Assembly (NCBI GenBank): GCA_030642225.1
Contig: DAOWOC010000036.1
Coordinates: 1 to 7,848 of the forward strand
Length of the DNA stretch: 7,848 bases
Source of the DNA: Deltaproteobacteria bacterium
GTDB lineage: Bacteria; Desulfobacterota; DAOWOC01
Reading direction: 5' to 3'
The notes under the pieces are model-generated. The model made no database searches. It was given only the letters and a program-made list of their open reading frames with translations, and was not told the origin of the DNA. The position numbers and the translations under genes were made by a program. Each line of letters starts with the position of its first letter. Positions within the stretch are counted from its first letter, which is position 1. This document shows positions 1-7,848 of the stretch, piece by piece.

Positions 1-1508
1 ATGCTTAATGTTACTGCAAAGCCCTTTATCGGTCCGGTGCCGAATTCAAAAAGTACAAGGGCCACAATCAGTGTGGTTACATTTGCATCGACAATAGTGA
101 GAAAGGCCTTGCTGAATCCTGTCTCTGTAGCATTTATCGGGGTTTTGCCAAGGCGAATTTCCTCCCTGATCCTCTCAAATATGATTACATTGGCATCTAC
201 TGCCATCCCTATGGTGAGGATAATACCGGCAATCCCCGGCAATGTCAGGGTTGCGCCGAATAATGCGAGGCCTGCCATGATTAGTAAAATATTCAGAACA
301 AGGGCTATATCAGCAATAAGCCCTGCAATTCTATAATAAAACGCCATAAACAGGATAACGCAAATACCGCCTATTAAGATTGAAATAAAACCTTTTTGTA
401 TTGAATCACGGCCAAGCGAAGGGCCCACGGTTCTCTCTTCAAGTATTTTTACAGGTGCGGGAAGCGCACCTGCCCTTAAGACAATTGCAAGGTCGCTCGC
501 TTCATCCATAGTAAAACGGCCTGTAATACTCGCCTCGCCGCCGCCTATCTCTTCATTGATTACCGGAGCAGAATGAACCTTGTTGTCTAAGATGATTGCC
601 AGGCGCTCTCTTACATGGGAACCGGTTAAACGTTTAAACAGTTTTGCGCCACGATTATCAAATTTTAAAACAACATAAGGTGTGTTGTCGTCATGGCTTA
701 TCCTGACCAATGCATTTGTTATGTATTCACCTGTCATCATTGTATGTTTTTTTATGAGAAATGGTTCTCTTGAAATCAGCTGTCCCGACCTGCCCCTTCT
801 GATTTCCTTATATAAAATTTCATCACCCATTGGAGGACCATTTTTAAGAGCTGAATTTATATCACCGGTATCATCAACAAGCTTAAATTCAAGGAGCGCT
901 GTTTTGCCAATAAGCCCCTTTGCACGATCAGGATCACTTACTCCGGGGAGCTGAACAAGAATCCTGTTTTCTCCCTGTGGGATAATCTCGGGTTCACTTA
1001 CACCAAATTCATCGACCCTGTTTCGTATAACCTCAAGAGATTGTTCAAGGGCAGATTTTTTAATACGTGTGATCTCTGCGTGTGTAAGCTCAAGCCATCC
1101 TTCTAATCCATTGCCCCGCGCTGCCAGTTTTTGTATGTTTATGATATCAAGTTTTTTGGTAAGGATGGATTCAAATGCCTCCTGATCATTGGATCTGGCC
1201 AAACGTATAAAAATTTTTTTATTTTCTGTTGGTTTTACAGCAAGGTAAGGGATTTTATCCTCTTTGAGAATTTCCTTTATATCCTGCGCCGTCCTGCTTA
1301 ATGCGCTTTGGACTGCGACATCGCTTTGAACCTCTAAAACAAGATGCATCCCACCCTGTAAATCAAGACCATAGCGTATTTGTTTAGAAGGCAGTATTTT
1401 TGTAAGCCATGACGGCAGATCAGTGATTACAGAAGGCGTGATATACAAACCTGCTATTGTAATAATTACCGCTATAAACAAAGAACGGTATTTAAGACCG
1501 GTTGACAA
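1..1508 (-). CDS. secD: Protein translocase subunit SecD (partial, 3' end cut by window edge)
   Basis: SecD is an RND-like inner-membrane subunit that, with SecF and YajC, uses the proton-motive force to help SecYEG/SecA complete protein export. The visible 502 codons give an N-terminal membrane helix (about residues 9-24), the family motif GLDLQGG at 47-53, a periplasmic P1 domain with VIRNRVDEFGVSEP at 160-173, the segment LRAGALPAPVKILEERTVGP at 344-363, and C-terminal helices from about 373 onward. MAVDANVIIFERIREE lies at 435-450, the conserved SecD/SecF membrane motif. Only the last helix and tail should be missing beyond position 1, where secF would be expected. The start is TTG at 1508, chosen because AAAGGAGG lies 6 nt upstream and no ATG or GTG fits the family N-terminus. 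It is separated from yajC by an unusually long 212-nt leader containing repeats. Identification is secure; the start is very likely. Confidence 0.97.
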   Translation of the reverse strand, partial: MSTGLKYRSLFIAVIITIAGLYITPSVITDLPSWLTKILPSKQIRYGLDLQGGMHLVLEVQSDVAVQSALSRTAQDIKEILKEDKIPYLAVKPTENKKIFIRLARSNDQEAFESILTKKLDIINIQKLAARGNGLEGWLELTHAEITRIKKSALEQSLEVIRNRVDEFGVSEPEIIPQGENRILVQLPGVSDPDRAKGLIGKTALLEFKLVDDTGDINSALKNGPPMGDEILYKEIRRGRSGQLISREPFLIKKHTMMTGEYITNALVRISHDDNTPYVVLKFDNRGAKLFKRLTGSHVRERLAIILDNKVHSAPVINEEIGGGEASITGRFTMDEASDLAIVLRAGALPAPVKILEERTVGPSLGRDSIQKGFISILIGGICVILFMAFYYRIAGLIADIALVLNILLIMAGLALFGATLTLPGIAGIILTIGMAVDANVIIFERIREEIRLGKTPINATETGFSKAFLTIVDANVTTLIVALVLFEFGTGPIKGFAVTLS

Positions 1509-1514
1509 AATAAA

Positions 1515-1522
1515 CCTCCTTT
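1515..1522 (-). promoter_or_regulatory. Shine-Dalgarno site of secD (decides a TTG start)
   Basis: On the minus strand AAAGGAGG is followed by 6 nt (TTTATT) and then TTG. This near-perfect complement to the 16S rRNA tail at ideal spacing supports TTG at 1508 as the secD start. Confidence 0.8.
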
Positions 1523-1530
1523 AACAAGCA

Positions 1531-1575
1531 CCAAATAACAAATAAATTCCAAATAACAAATTCAAAATAACAAAC
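1531..1575. repeat. Three tandem-like copies of an AT-rich CAAATAACAAA repeat
   Basis: Plus-strand copies are CCAAATAACAAAT at 1531-1543, the identical CCAAATAACAAAT at 1549-1561, and a variant CAAAATAACAAAC at 1563-1575. The first two are linked by AATTC-like spacer bases. On the coding strand of secD this reads as TTTGTTATTTGG units just upstream of the ribosome binding site, so it would sit in the secD 5' leader. Function is unknown. It may be a slipped-strand simple repeat or a remnant of a dispersed intergenic repeat family. Confidence 0.7.
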
Positions 1576-1616
1576 AAAAATCAAAAAACTTAAAAACTGC
1601 CATTCCTGAAAAGCAC

Positions 1617-1646
1617 ATTATATCCCTTGCGATATTTAAGCAGCAA
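1617..1646 (-). promoter_or_regulatory. Possible internal promoter for secD
   Basis: The minus strand carries a perfect TATAAT (1622-1617) with a weak -35 candidate TTGCTG (1646-1641) 18 nt upstream, inside the long yajC-secD gap. The -35 match is only partial, and AT-rich DNA produces TATAAT by chance. It is offered because the 212-nt gap breaks the otherwise tight operon and could allow separate secD(F) transcription. Confidence 0.3.
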
Positions 1647-1675
1647 GTAACTTGTATTGAGAAATTGAGTTACTT
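1645..1675. other. Inverted repeat / hairpin between yajC and secD
   Basis: AAGTAACT at 1645-1652 pairs perfectly with AGTTACTT at 1668-1675, giving an 8-bp stem with a 15-nt loop. On the transcribed (minus) strand it lies about 45 nt after the yajC stop and is not followed by a T run, so it is not a normal intrinsic terminator. It could stabilise the yajC mRNA end, attenuate read-through, or be a protein-binding palindrome. It overlaps the candidate -35 of the possible secD promoter at its edge. Confidence 0.35.
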
Positions 1676-1720
1676 TTAAGGTATAAAAGAGCTTTGTTAA
1701 GTTTTTTTGAGTTTTTACGT

Positions 1721-2068
1721 TTAACCCGCACTTTCTTTTTTAACCTTGCCTTCAGGTGTGCCGATTCCCCAGATATGCCCTCTTGAAACCTTCACCCTTA
1801 CATTGTCAGCGATTTCAATAGTCAATATATCATCTGCAATTGCATGTATCCTGCCGTGGAGACCGCCGGTTGTAATAATATATTCGCCCCGTTTAATATT
1901 TGCCAGCATTTCCTTGTGAAGTTTGGCCTTTTTTTGCTGAGGCCTTATTAATAGAAAATAAAAAATACCGAATATAATTGCAAGCATCATAAATGGCCCG
2001 AATGGATTACCCTGGGCAGCGCCTGCGCCCGCTCCTGAATTTCCTAAAGCAAATGCAATAGATAACAA
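1721..2068 (-). CDS. yajC: Preprotein translocase subunit YajC
   Basis: YajC is a small single-pass inner-membrane protein that associates with SecDF and the SecYEG holotranslocon. The product has a Gly/Ala-rich N-terminal stretch, one membrane helix (PFMMLAIIFGIFYFLLI) directly followed by the family signature RPQQKK, and a soluble basic/beta domain with the conserved GEYIITTGGLHGRI region. The start is taken as TTG at 2068 (115 aa). GGAGG sits 8 nt upstream, and the resulting MLSIAFALGN resembles family N-termini. The alternative in-frame ATG at 2083 (120 aa) has no good ribosome binding site, and its own second and third codons lie in that GGAGG. With the TTG start the gene begins 5 nt after the tgt stop; with the ATG it would overlap tgt by 10 nt. 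Identification is firm, start choice moderate. Confidence 0.95.
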   Translation of the reverse strand: MLSIAFALGNSGAGAGAAQGNPFGPFMMLAIIFGIFYFLLIRPQQKKAKLHKEMLANIKRGEYIITTGGLHGRIHAIADDILTIEIADNVRVKVSRGHIWGIGTPEGKVKKESAG

Positions 2069-2073
2069 AATAT

Positions 2074-4238
<2,165 letters not shown>

Positions 4239-4251
4239 TCAAATAACTCGT

Positions 4252-4449
4252 TTAAAACAATCCGCTTTTTTGACTTAAAAATACTATCACAAGGCCAAGA
4301 ATCATAAAAAAGAATCCCATTATCCTGAGTAATTTTTCTGGTGTGTGCGCAACTATCTCAAGCCATTGTTTTGTCTTTAACGGAGAGATGAAATAAGGCA
4401 GTCCCTCAATAATAAGGACAAGCCCCAATGTGCAAAGGAATAATTTCAT
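4252..4449 (-). CDS. Small DUF2065 (YjeT-like) inner-membrane protein
   Basis: This is a 65-aa protein with two hydrophobic helices, about residues 2-20 (LFLCTLGLVLIIEGLPYFI) and about 44-60 (MGFFFMILGLVIVFL). A short polar loop between them carries the pattern WLEIVAHTPEKLLRIMG. The layout of helix, EG followed by a loop, P-x-x-x-LR-x-x-G and second helix matches the DUF2065/YjeT family as I recall it; no biochemical function is established for that family. The start is taken at ATG 4449. An in-frame TTG at 4467 would add MLWIII in front, which the family does not usually have. It is the first gene of the minus-strand cluster, close behind a strong-looking promoter and 13 nt ahead of queA, so it is probably co-transcribed with the queuosine/Sec genes. 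Family assignment is moderate to good; function unknown. Confidence 0.8.
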   Translation of the reverse strand: MKLFLCTLGLVLIIEGLPYFISPLKTKQWLEIVAHTPEKLLRIMGFFFMILGLVIVFLSQKSGLF

Positions 4450-4491
4450 TATTATGATCCATAACAATAATTAAGATTAAAATTAATGGAT

Positions 4492-4520
4492 TATATAGTC
4501 AAGTAATGAAAAACTGTCAA
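4492..4520 (-). promoter_or_regulatory. Sigma70-type promoter of the DUF2065-queA-tgt-yajC cluster
   Basis: The minus strand shows a consensus -35 TTGACA (4520-4515), a 17-nt spacer, and -10 TATATA (4497-4492, continuing as TATATAAT). Transcription would start near 4485, giving a leader of roughly 35 nt before ATG 4449. It is the best promoter match in the window and is correctly placed for the whole minus-strand cluster. Predicted by eye only. Confidence 0.65.
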
Positions 4521-4616
4521 GTTTTTGGCTTAATATCTGCAAAATTGTTTGATATAATATTTTGAATTATTATCAGGATTAATTTTTATATACTCAATCA
4601 ATCTGCATTATTTTAT

Positions 4617-4644
4617 TTGAAATACAGTATTTGCAGGATATAAG
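4617..4644 (+). promoter_or_regulatory. Candidate promoter of mlaA
   Basis: TTGAAA (4617-4622) and TATAAG (4639-4644) are each one base from consensus and are separated by 16 nt. This would give a leader of roughly 80 nt to the mlaA start. A second TATAAT at 4553-4558 has only a weak -35 (TTAATA at 4530-4535) and is a less likely alternative. The region is so AT-rich that chance matches are common. Confidence 0.4.
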
Positions 4645-4720
4645 AGATGTGTAATTTTAAATTTTATAATAATTAAGAACGATTAATTCATAATCAAAAT
4701 ATATATGACATATGAAAATA

Positions 4721-4726
4721 AGAGGA
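4721..4726 (+). promoter_or_regulatory. Shine-Dalgarno site that decides the mlaA start
   Basis: AGAGGA is followed by 6 nt (TTATTG) and ATG at 4733. The upstream in-frame ATG at 4712 has no purine-rich element before it, so the second ATG is preferred. Confidence 0.65.
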
Positions 4727-4732
4727 TTATTG

Positions 4733-5500
4733 ATGTCTGAGGATAGTAACCGGTTGTCAATATTAATTAAATTTTTTTGCCTTAGTGCTGTTTTTAGCTT
4801 TGCAGCTTCAACCGGAGCATATTGCGCTGAGTCTGACGATGAATTTTTTGATGATGAATATGAAGAGGAATATATGGAACAAGAAATGGTTTATGATCCT
4901 ATAGAGCCTTTTAATCGTGCAATGTTTGTTTTTAATGATAAATTATATTTCTGGGTTTTAAAGCCTTGTGCAATGTCTTACAAATTTATCGTGCCAAAGA
5001 CAGTGAGATTGAGTATAAAGTATTTTTTTTCAAACATAACCACGCCGGTCAGGTTGTGTAATTGCCTGTTGCAGCTGAAATTTACAAGCGCTGGCAAAGA
5101 AAGCGCAAGATTTTTGATCAATTCTACGATGGGGCTGGCAGGGCTGGCTGACCCGGCCACAAGCATGTATAATATACAGATTCAAAAAGAGGATTTTGGT
5201 CAGACCCTTGGCAGATATGGTGTGGGCAATGGTATATTTATTTGCTGGCCTTTTCTCGGGTCGTCAAATATCAGGGATACCGTTGGTTATGTGTGTGATA
5301 TGTTTTTTGATCCATTAACATATATATTTTATGGTATTGATGAACCGTTTGTAAGCACAGGCGTCAGGGCAGTGGAAAAGGTTAACATTGTTTCTTTAAA
5401 CATAGGATTTTATGAGGGTATGAAAAAGAGCGCATTTGATCCCTATATTTTTATCAGGGACGCATATTATCAGCATCGAAAAGATGCGATTTCAAGATAA
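4733..5500 (+). CDS. mlaA: MlaA/VacJ family protein (outer-membrane lipid asymmetry)
   Basis: MlaA is the outer-membrane component of the Mla pathway, which removes misplaced phospholipids from the outer leaflet and hands them to the periplasmic carrier MlaC. Family blocks are clear: YDPIEPFNRAMFVFND, the conserved NSTMGLAGLADPA, EDFGQTLGRYGVGNG, and the following WPFLGSSNIRDTVGY. From ATG 4733 the protein has 255 residues; the upstream ATG at 4712 would give 262. The N-terminus is a signal peptide (basic residues near 7-13, hydrophobic to about 29). It ends in GAYCAES: Cys31 is present, but Tyr precedes it instead of the small residue of a normal lipobox, so lipoprotein versus type I processing is uncertain. 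A very acidic stretch (about residues 33-51) links the signal to the domain. It is transcribed divergently from the queA cluster; no other mla genes are visible. Confidence 0.95.
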   Translation: MSEDSNRLSILIKFFCLSAVFSFAASTGAYCAESDDEFFDDEYEEEYMEQEMVYDPIEPFNRAMFVFNDKLYFWVLKPCAMSYKFIVPKTVRLSIKYFFSNITTPVRLCNCLLQLKFTSAGKESARFLINSTMGLAGLADPATSMYNIQIQKEDFGQTLGRYGVGNGIFICWPFLGSSNIRDTVGYVCDMFFDPLTYIFYGIDEPFVSTGVRAVEKVNIVSLNIGFYEGMKKSAFDPYIFIRDAYYQHRKDAISR

Positions 5501-5627
5501 TTTTTTATAAAACAGTTAAATATTAAGAATTAAAAAAATGTATTATTAAAAATATGAATTTTCCCAAAGACAATTCCTTAAAAAGGCAAAAAGGGTTAAT
5601 TGTAAATATTTTCTTGATGGTTAAAAA

Positions 5628-7424
5628 ATGAATAAAATACGTAATTTCAGTATCATCGCACATATTGATCATGGCAAATCAACACTTGCCGACCGGTTTT
5701 TACAAAAAACAGGTATGGTCTCTGACAGGGCATTTCATGACCAGGTTCTTGATAATATGGATATTGAGCAGGAACGCGGGATTACCATAAAAAGCCGGGC
5801 TGTTACAATGCCATATAAGGCTGCTGACGGCGTTGAATATACATTAAATCTTATAGATACGCCTGGGCACGTTGATTTTACATATGAGGTCTCACGATCG
5901 CTTGCATCCTGTGACGGGGCTCTTATCCTTGTGGATGCTACCCAGGGGGTTGAGGCTCAGACATTAGCCAATCTTTTTTTAGCCCTTGAACATAATCTTG
6001 AGATTATCCCTATTATTAACAAGATTGATCTCCCTTCAGCGGATATTGAATGGTGTAAACAGCAGATTGAAGAAGAACTTGGCCTTGATTCTGATGATGC
6101 CATAGCTATCTCCGCAAAGATGGGAACAGGTATAGATGAAGTTCTGGAGGCGATTGTAAAAAGAATTAAACCGCCTGTCGGTGATGTTAATGAGCCTCTT
6201 CAAGCCCTTATATTTGATTCCAGTTATGACGTCTACCGCGGCGCTGTTATTTATTGCAGGGTCTTTAACGGGGAGATCAAGGCCGGTGATGTCATTATGT
6301 TTATGTCAAACAAAATATCTTACCGCGTTGAAGAGGTCGGTGTCTTTGGCATGGAAAGGATGCCCAGAAAAATTATCAGGGCAGGTGATGTCGGGTATAT
6401 TATTGCGGGTATAAAAACAGTCAGTGATATAAGTACAGGTGATACGATTACATTACTGAACCGTCCTTGCGCGGCCAACCTTTCAGGTTTTAAGGAAATA
6501 AAGCCTGTTGTGTTTTCATCTATTTATCCTGTTTCCAGCGATGATTATATGGAGCTGATCGATGCCATGGAAAAACTAAAATTAAACGATGCCTCACTTA
6601 TTTATGAAAAAGATTCTTCAACAGCGCTGGGTTTTGGTTTCAGATGCGGATTTTTAGGGTTGCTCCACCTTGAAATCGTCCAGCAGAGGCTTGAGCAGGA
6701 ATTTAACCAGTCGCTTGTTATTACTGCCCCATCTGTCCAATATCGTATTACATTGAAGAACAAAAATGTCCTTTTAATCGACAATCCGGCAATATATCCT
6801 GATCCTGCGACTATTGAACAGGCGGAAGAACCGTTTATCCGCGCAAGCATAATGACACCTGAAAGATATATCGGCAATATTATATCCCTTTGTATTGATA
6901 AGAGGGGCATACAGGTCTCGCTTAACTATCTTGGAAACAAGAGGATGGAAATCGTCTATGAATTGCCTCTGGGTGAAATAGTCTATGATTTTTATGACAG
7001 GCTTAAATCCATTTCACAGGGGTATGCGTCCTTTGATTATGATATTATTGATTTTCGTCCCACTGATCTGGTCAAGTTAGACATACTTGTGGCAGGGGAA
7101 AAGGTAGATGCATTGTCAATATTAGTACATCGTAATAATTCGGTCTCAAGGGCAAGAAAGGCGTGTAAAAATTTAAAGGATGAAATCCCAAGGCAAATGT
7201 TCAAGGTACCTATTCAGGGTTCAATCAATGGGAAAATTATTGCAAGAGAGACTATCTCAGCATTTCGCAAGGATGTTACGGCAAAGTGTTATGGCGGGGA
7301 TATATCAAGGAAACGAAAACTCCTTGAAAAACAGAAAGAAGGTAAAAAACGCATGAAGATGGTAGGCAGCGTTGAGTTACCCCAGTCCGCATTCCTTGCG
7401 GTATTAAAGTCAGGAGATGACTGA
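5628..7424 (+). CDS. lepA: Elongation factor 4 (LepA) GTPase
   Basis: LepA/EF-4 is a ribosome-associated translational GTPase implicated in back-translocation and in initiation or 30S assembly under stress; it is cytoplasmic with partial membrane association. The 598-aa length equals the family norm. G-domain motifs are complete: AHIDHGKST (G1, 11-19), GIT (G2, 51-53), DTPGH (G3, 77-81, with catalytic-type His81), NKID (G4, 131-134) and SAK (G5, 162-164). The EF-G-like domains follow (GFGFRCGFLGLLHLE). The LepA-specific C-terminal domain is intact, including QGSINGKIIARETISAFRKD and CYGGDISRKRKLLEKQKEGK. The ATG at 5628 gives the expected N-terminus MNKIRNFSIIAHIDHG. The ribosome binding site is weak (GATGG, 7 nt upstream). 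The 127-nt AT-rich gap after mlaA shows no convincing terminator or promoter, so co-transcription with mlaA is possible. Its 3' end faces the toxin gene. Confidence 0.99.
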   Translation: MNKIRNFSIIAHIDHGKSTLADRFLQKTGMVSDRAFHDQVLDNMDIEQERGITIKSRAVTMPYKAADGVEYTLNLIDTPGHVDFTYEVSRSLASCDGALILVDATQGVEAQTLANLFLALEHNLEIIPIINKIDLPSADIEWCKQQIEEELGLDSDDAIAISAKMGTGIDEVLEAIVKRIKPPVGDVNEPLQALIFDSSYDVYRGAVIYCRVFNGEIKAGDVIMFMSNKISYRVEEVGVFGMERMPRKIIRAGDVGYIIAGIKTVSDISTGDTITLLNRPCAANLSGFKEIKPVVFSSIYPVSSDDYMELIDAMEKLKLNDASLIYEKDSSTALGFGFRCGFLGLLHLEIVQQRLEQEFNQSLVITAPSVQYRITLKNKNVLLIDNPAIYPDPATIEQAEEPFIRASIMTPERYIGNIISLCIDKRGIQVSLNYLGNKRMEIVYELPLGEIVYDFYDRLKSISQGYASFDYDIIDFRPTDLVKLDILVAGEKVDALSILVHRNNSVSRARKACKNLKDEIPRQMFKVPIQGSINGKIIARETISAFRKDVTAKCYGGDISRKRKLLEKQKEGKKRMKMVGSVELPQSAFLAVLKSGDD

Positions 7425-7470
7425 TGTGTTGAGCAAACGCATATGGGCTGATTTATTTTCGTTCGGCATT

Positions 7471-7765
7471 TTACTCCACTCTATGCTTCCAGTAGTCCGG
7501 GTTCCTGTGTAGATGCATGACTGCAAGTATAGAAAATCCCATCCAGCTCTTGGGTATACAGAACTCCATATGGGAACCTTCTCGTCTGGCATTTCCTGAC
7601 TTCTTCTTCCAATATCATCCAGGCTTTTGGATAAGCAATGATTTGCTCAATGGTTGAATATACCTCAACCGCAAAATCGTATCCCAATCCCTTGGAACAT
7701 CTTTCGTAGTAGTCAATAGCGTGCATAAACTCTGTTTCCGCTTCGGAATGAAACGCGTAGTTCAT
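7471..7765 (-). pseudogene. RelE/ParE-family toxin with a frameshift near the C-terminus
   Basis: This is the toxin half of a type II toxin-antitoxin pair. From ATG 7765 the frame reads MNYAFHSEAETEF, AIDYYE (17-21 region), GLGYDFAVEVYSTIEQI and RRFPYGVLY (62-70), all typical of the RelE/ParE fold. After LDG (residue 76) the family pattern is lost, and the frame runs through an unrelated tail to TAG at 7481 (94 aa). Skipping one base near 7532-7540 (minus-strand GGGATTTTC) restores the canonical ending FSILAVMHLHRNPDYW, then KHRVE and TAA at 7471. That gives 97 residues with correct family spacing between the FPYGVLY and AVMH blocks. An extra T or G in a short homopolymer is the simplest cause. 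A sequencing error would make this an intact gene. An in-frame TTG at 7783 lies inside the antitoxin gene and is not preferred. Start overlaps the antitoxin stop (ATGA). Confidence 0.85.
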
Positions 7766-7848
7766 GAGGCGAAACGCTCCCAAATCTTGCTAAACACTTC
7801 TTCTCCAGGGATAGCTTTGACCTTACCAGAACGTAGCTCTGAAAGACG
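7762..7848 (-). CDS. Addiction-module antitoxin, Unstab_antitox-like (partial, C-terminal end only)
   Basis: An open minus-strand frame enters from the right edge and ends in TGA at 7764-7762, giving 28 residues: RLSELRSGKVKAIPGEEV followed by FSKIWERFAS. The pattern R-L-x-E-L-x-S-G-x-V-K-x-I-P-x-E-E-V is characteristic of the C-terminus of the putative addiction-module component family (PF09720/TIGR02574), short proteins encoded directly upstream of RelE/ParE toxins. The stop overlaps the toxin ATG by 4 nt (ATGA), the usual arrangement for these pairs. In this family the protein would neutralise the toxin and probably autorepress the operon. The N-terminal part and promoter lie outside the window. 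The short length seen limits certainty. Confidence 0.75.
   Translation of the reverse strand, partial: RLSELRSGKVKAIPGEEVFSKIWERFAS

Noticed and set aside
1..954. Plus-strand open frames at 1-336 and 682-954
   Set aside because: They lie antisense to secD, whose 502-codon minus-strand frame is unbroken and carries clear family motifs; the plus-strand products show no recognisable domain.
1645..1675. Hairpin considered as the intrinsic terminator of yajC
   Set aside because: No T run follows it on the minus strand, and the stem is AT-rich and only 8 bp.
4450..4520. preQ1 riboswitch upstream of the queuosine genes
   Set aside because: The predicted leader is only about 35 nt, and I found no small hairpin with the A-rich tail typical of preQ1-I aptamers; the first gene is also DUF2065, not a preQ1 gene.
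5570..5610. CCTT-AAA-AAGG mini-palindrome upstream of lepA as a terminator of mlaA
   Set aside because: It has a 4-bp stem and 3-nt loop with no T tract; too weak to support.
6602..6910. 102-aa minus-strand frame inside lepA
   Set aside because: It is antisense to an intact, highly conserved LepA coding region.
7530..7545. Programmed ribosomal frameshift in the toxin
   Set aside because: The shift needed is +1 at GGG ATT TTC, with no stop or rare-codon stall, slippery heptamer or downstream structure visible; a simple indel is more likely.
7410..7592. 60-aa minus-strand frame at the end of the toxin gene
   Set aside because: It is in the third frame, matching neither the toxin body nor the restored toxin C-terminus, and it runs into lepA.

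Overview
The window reads as ordinary chromosome from an AT-rich Gram-negative bacterium. MlaA (outer-membrane lipid asymmetry) requires an outer membrane, and the gene order queA-tgt-yajC-secD together with an acidic-N-terminus MlaA is typical of Desulfobacterota (the former sulfate-reducing Deltaproteobacteria). That lineage is an inference from gene order and protein style, not a direct reading. No rRNA, tRNA, CRISPR array or insertion sequence was found.

Layout. Positions 1-4449 hold a five-gene cluster on the minus strand. In transcription order it is a DUF2065/YjeT-like small membrane protein (4449-4252), queA (4238-3174), tgt (3177-2074), yajC (2068-1721) and secD (1508-1, truncated by the window edge). 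Spacing is tight as far as yajC: 13 nt, an ATGA overlap, then 5 nt. It is followed by a 212-nt gap before secD that carries short AT-rich direct repeats, a hairpin and a possible internal promoter. A good sigma70-type promoter (TTGACA, 17 nt, TATATA) lies in front of the first gene. The cluster joins the last steps of queuosine tRNA modification (Tgt inserts preQ1, QueA turns it into epoxyqueuosine) to the accessory part of the Sec translocase (YajC, SecD, presumably SecF beyond the left edge).

From 4468 to 4732 is a divergent AT-rich intergenic region with promoter-like signals on both strands. On the plus strand follow mlaA (4733-5500) and lepA/EF-4 (5628-7424). Several starts depend on Shine-Dalgarno placement: TTG for secD and probably yajC, GTG for queA, and the second ATG for mlaA.

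At the right edge, on the minus strand and convergent to lepA, is a type II toxin-antitoxin pair. The C-terminal 28 codons of an Unstab_antitox-type (PF09720) antitoxin overlap by ATGA the start of a RelE/ParE-fold toxin. The toxin frame is broken near codon 76 by one extra base. The canonical family C-terminus (LAVMHLHRNPDYW) is intact one frame over, so it looks like a recent frameshift or a sequencing error. This is the most notable anomaly. I see no evidence for a wholly new biological system here.
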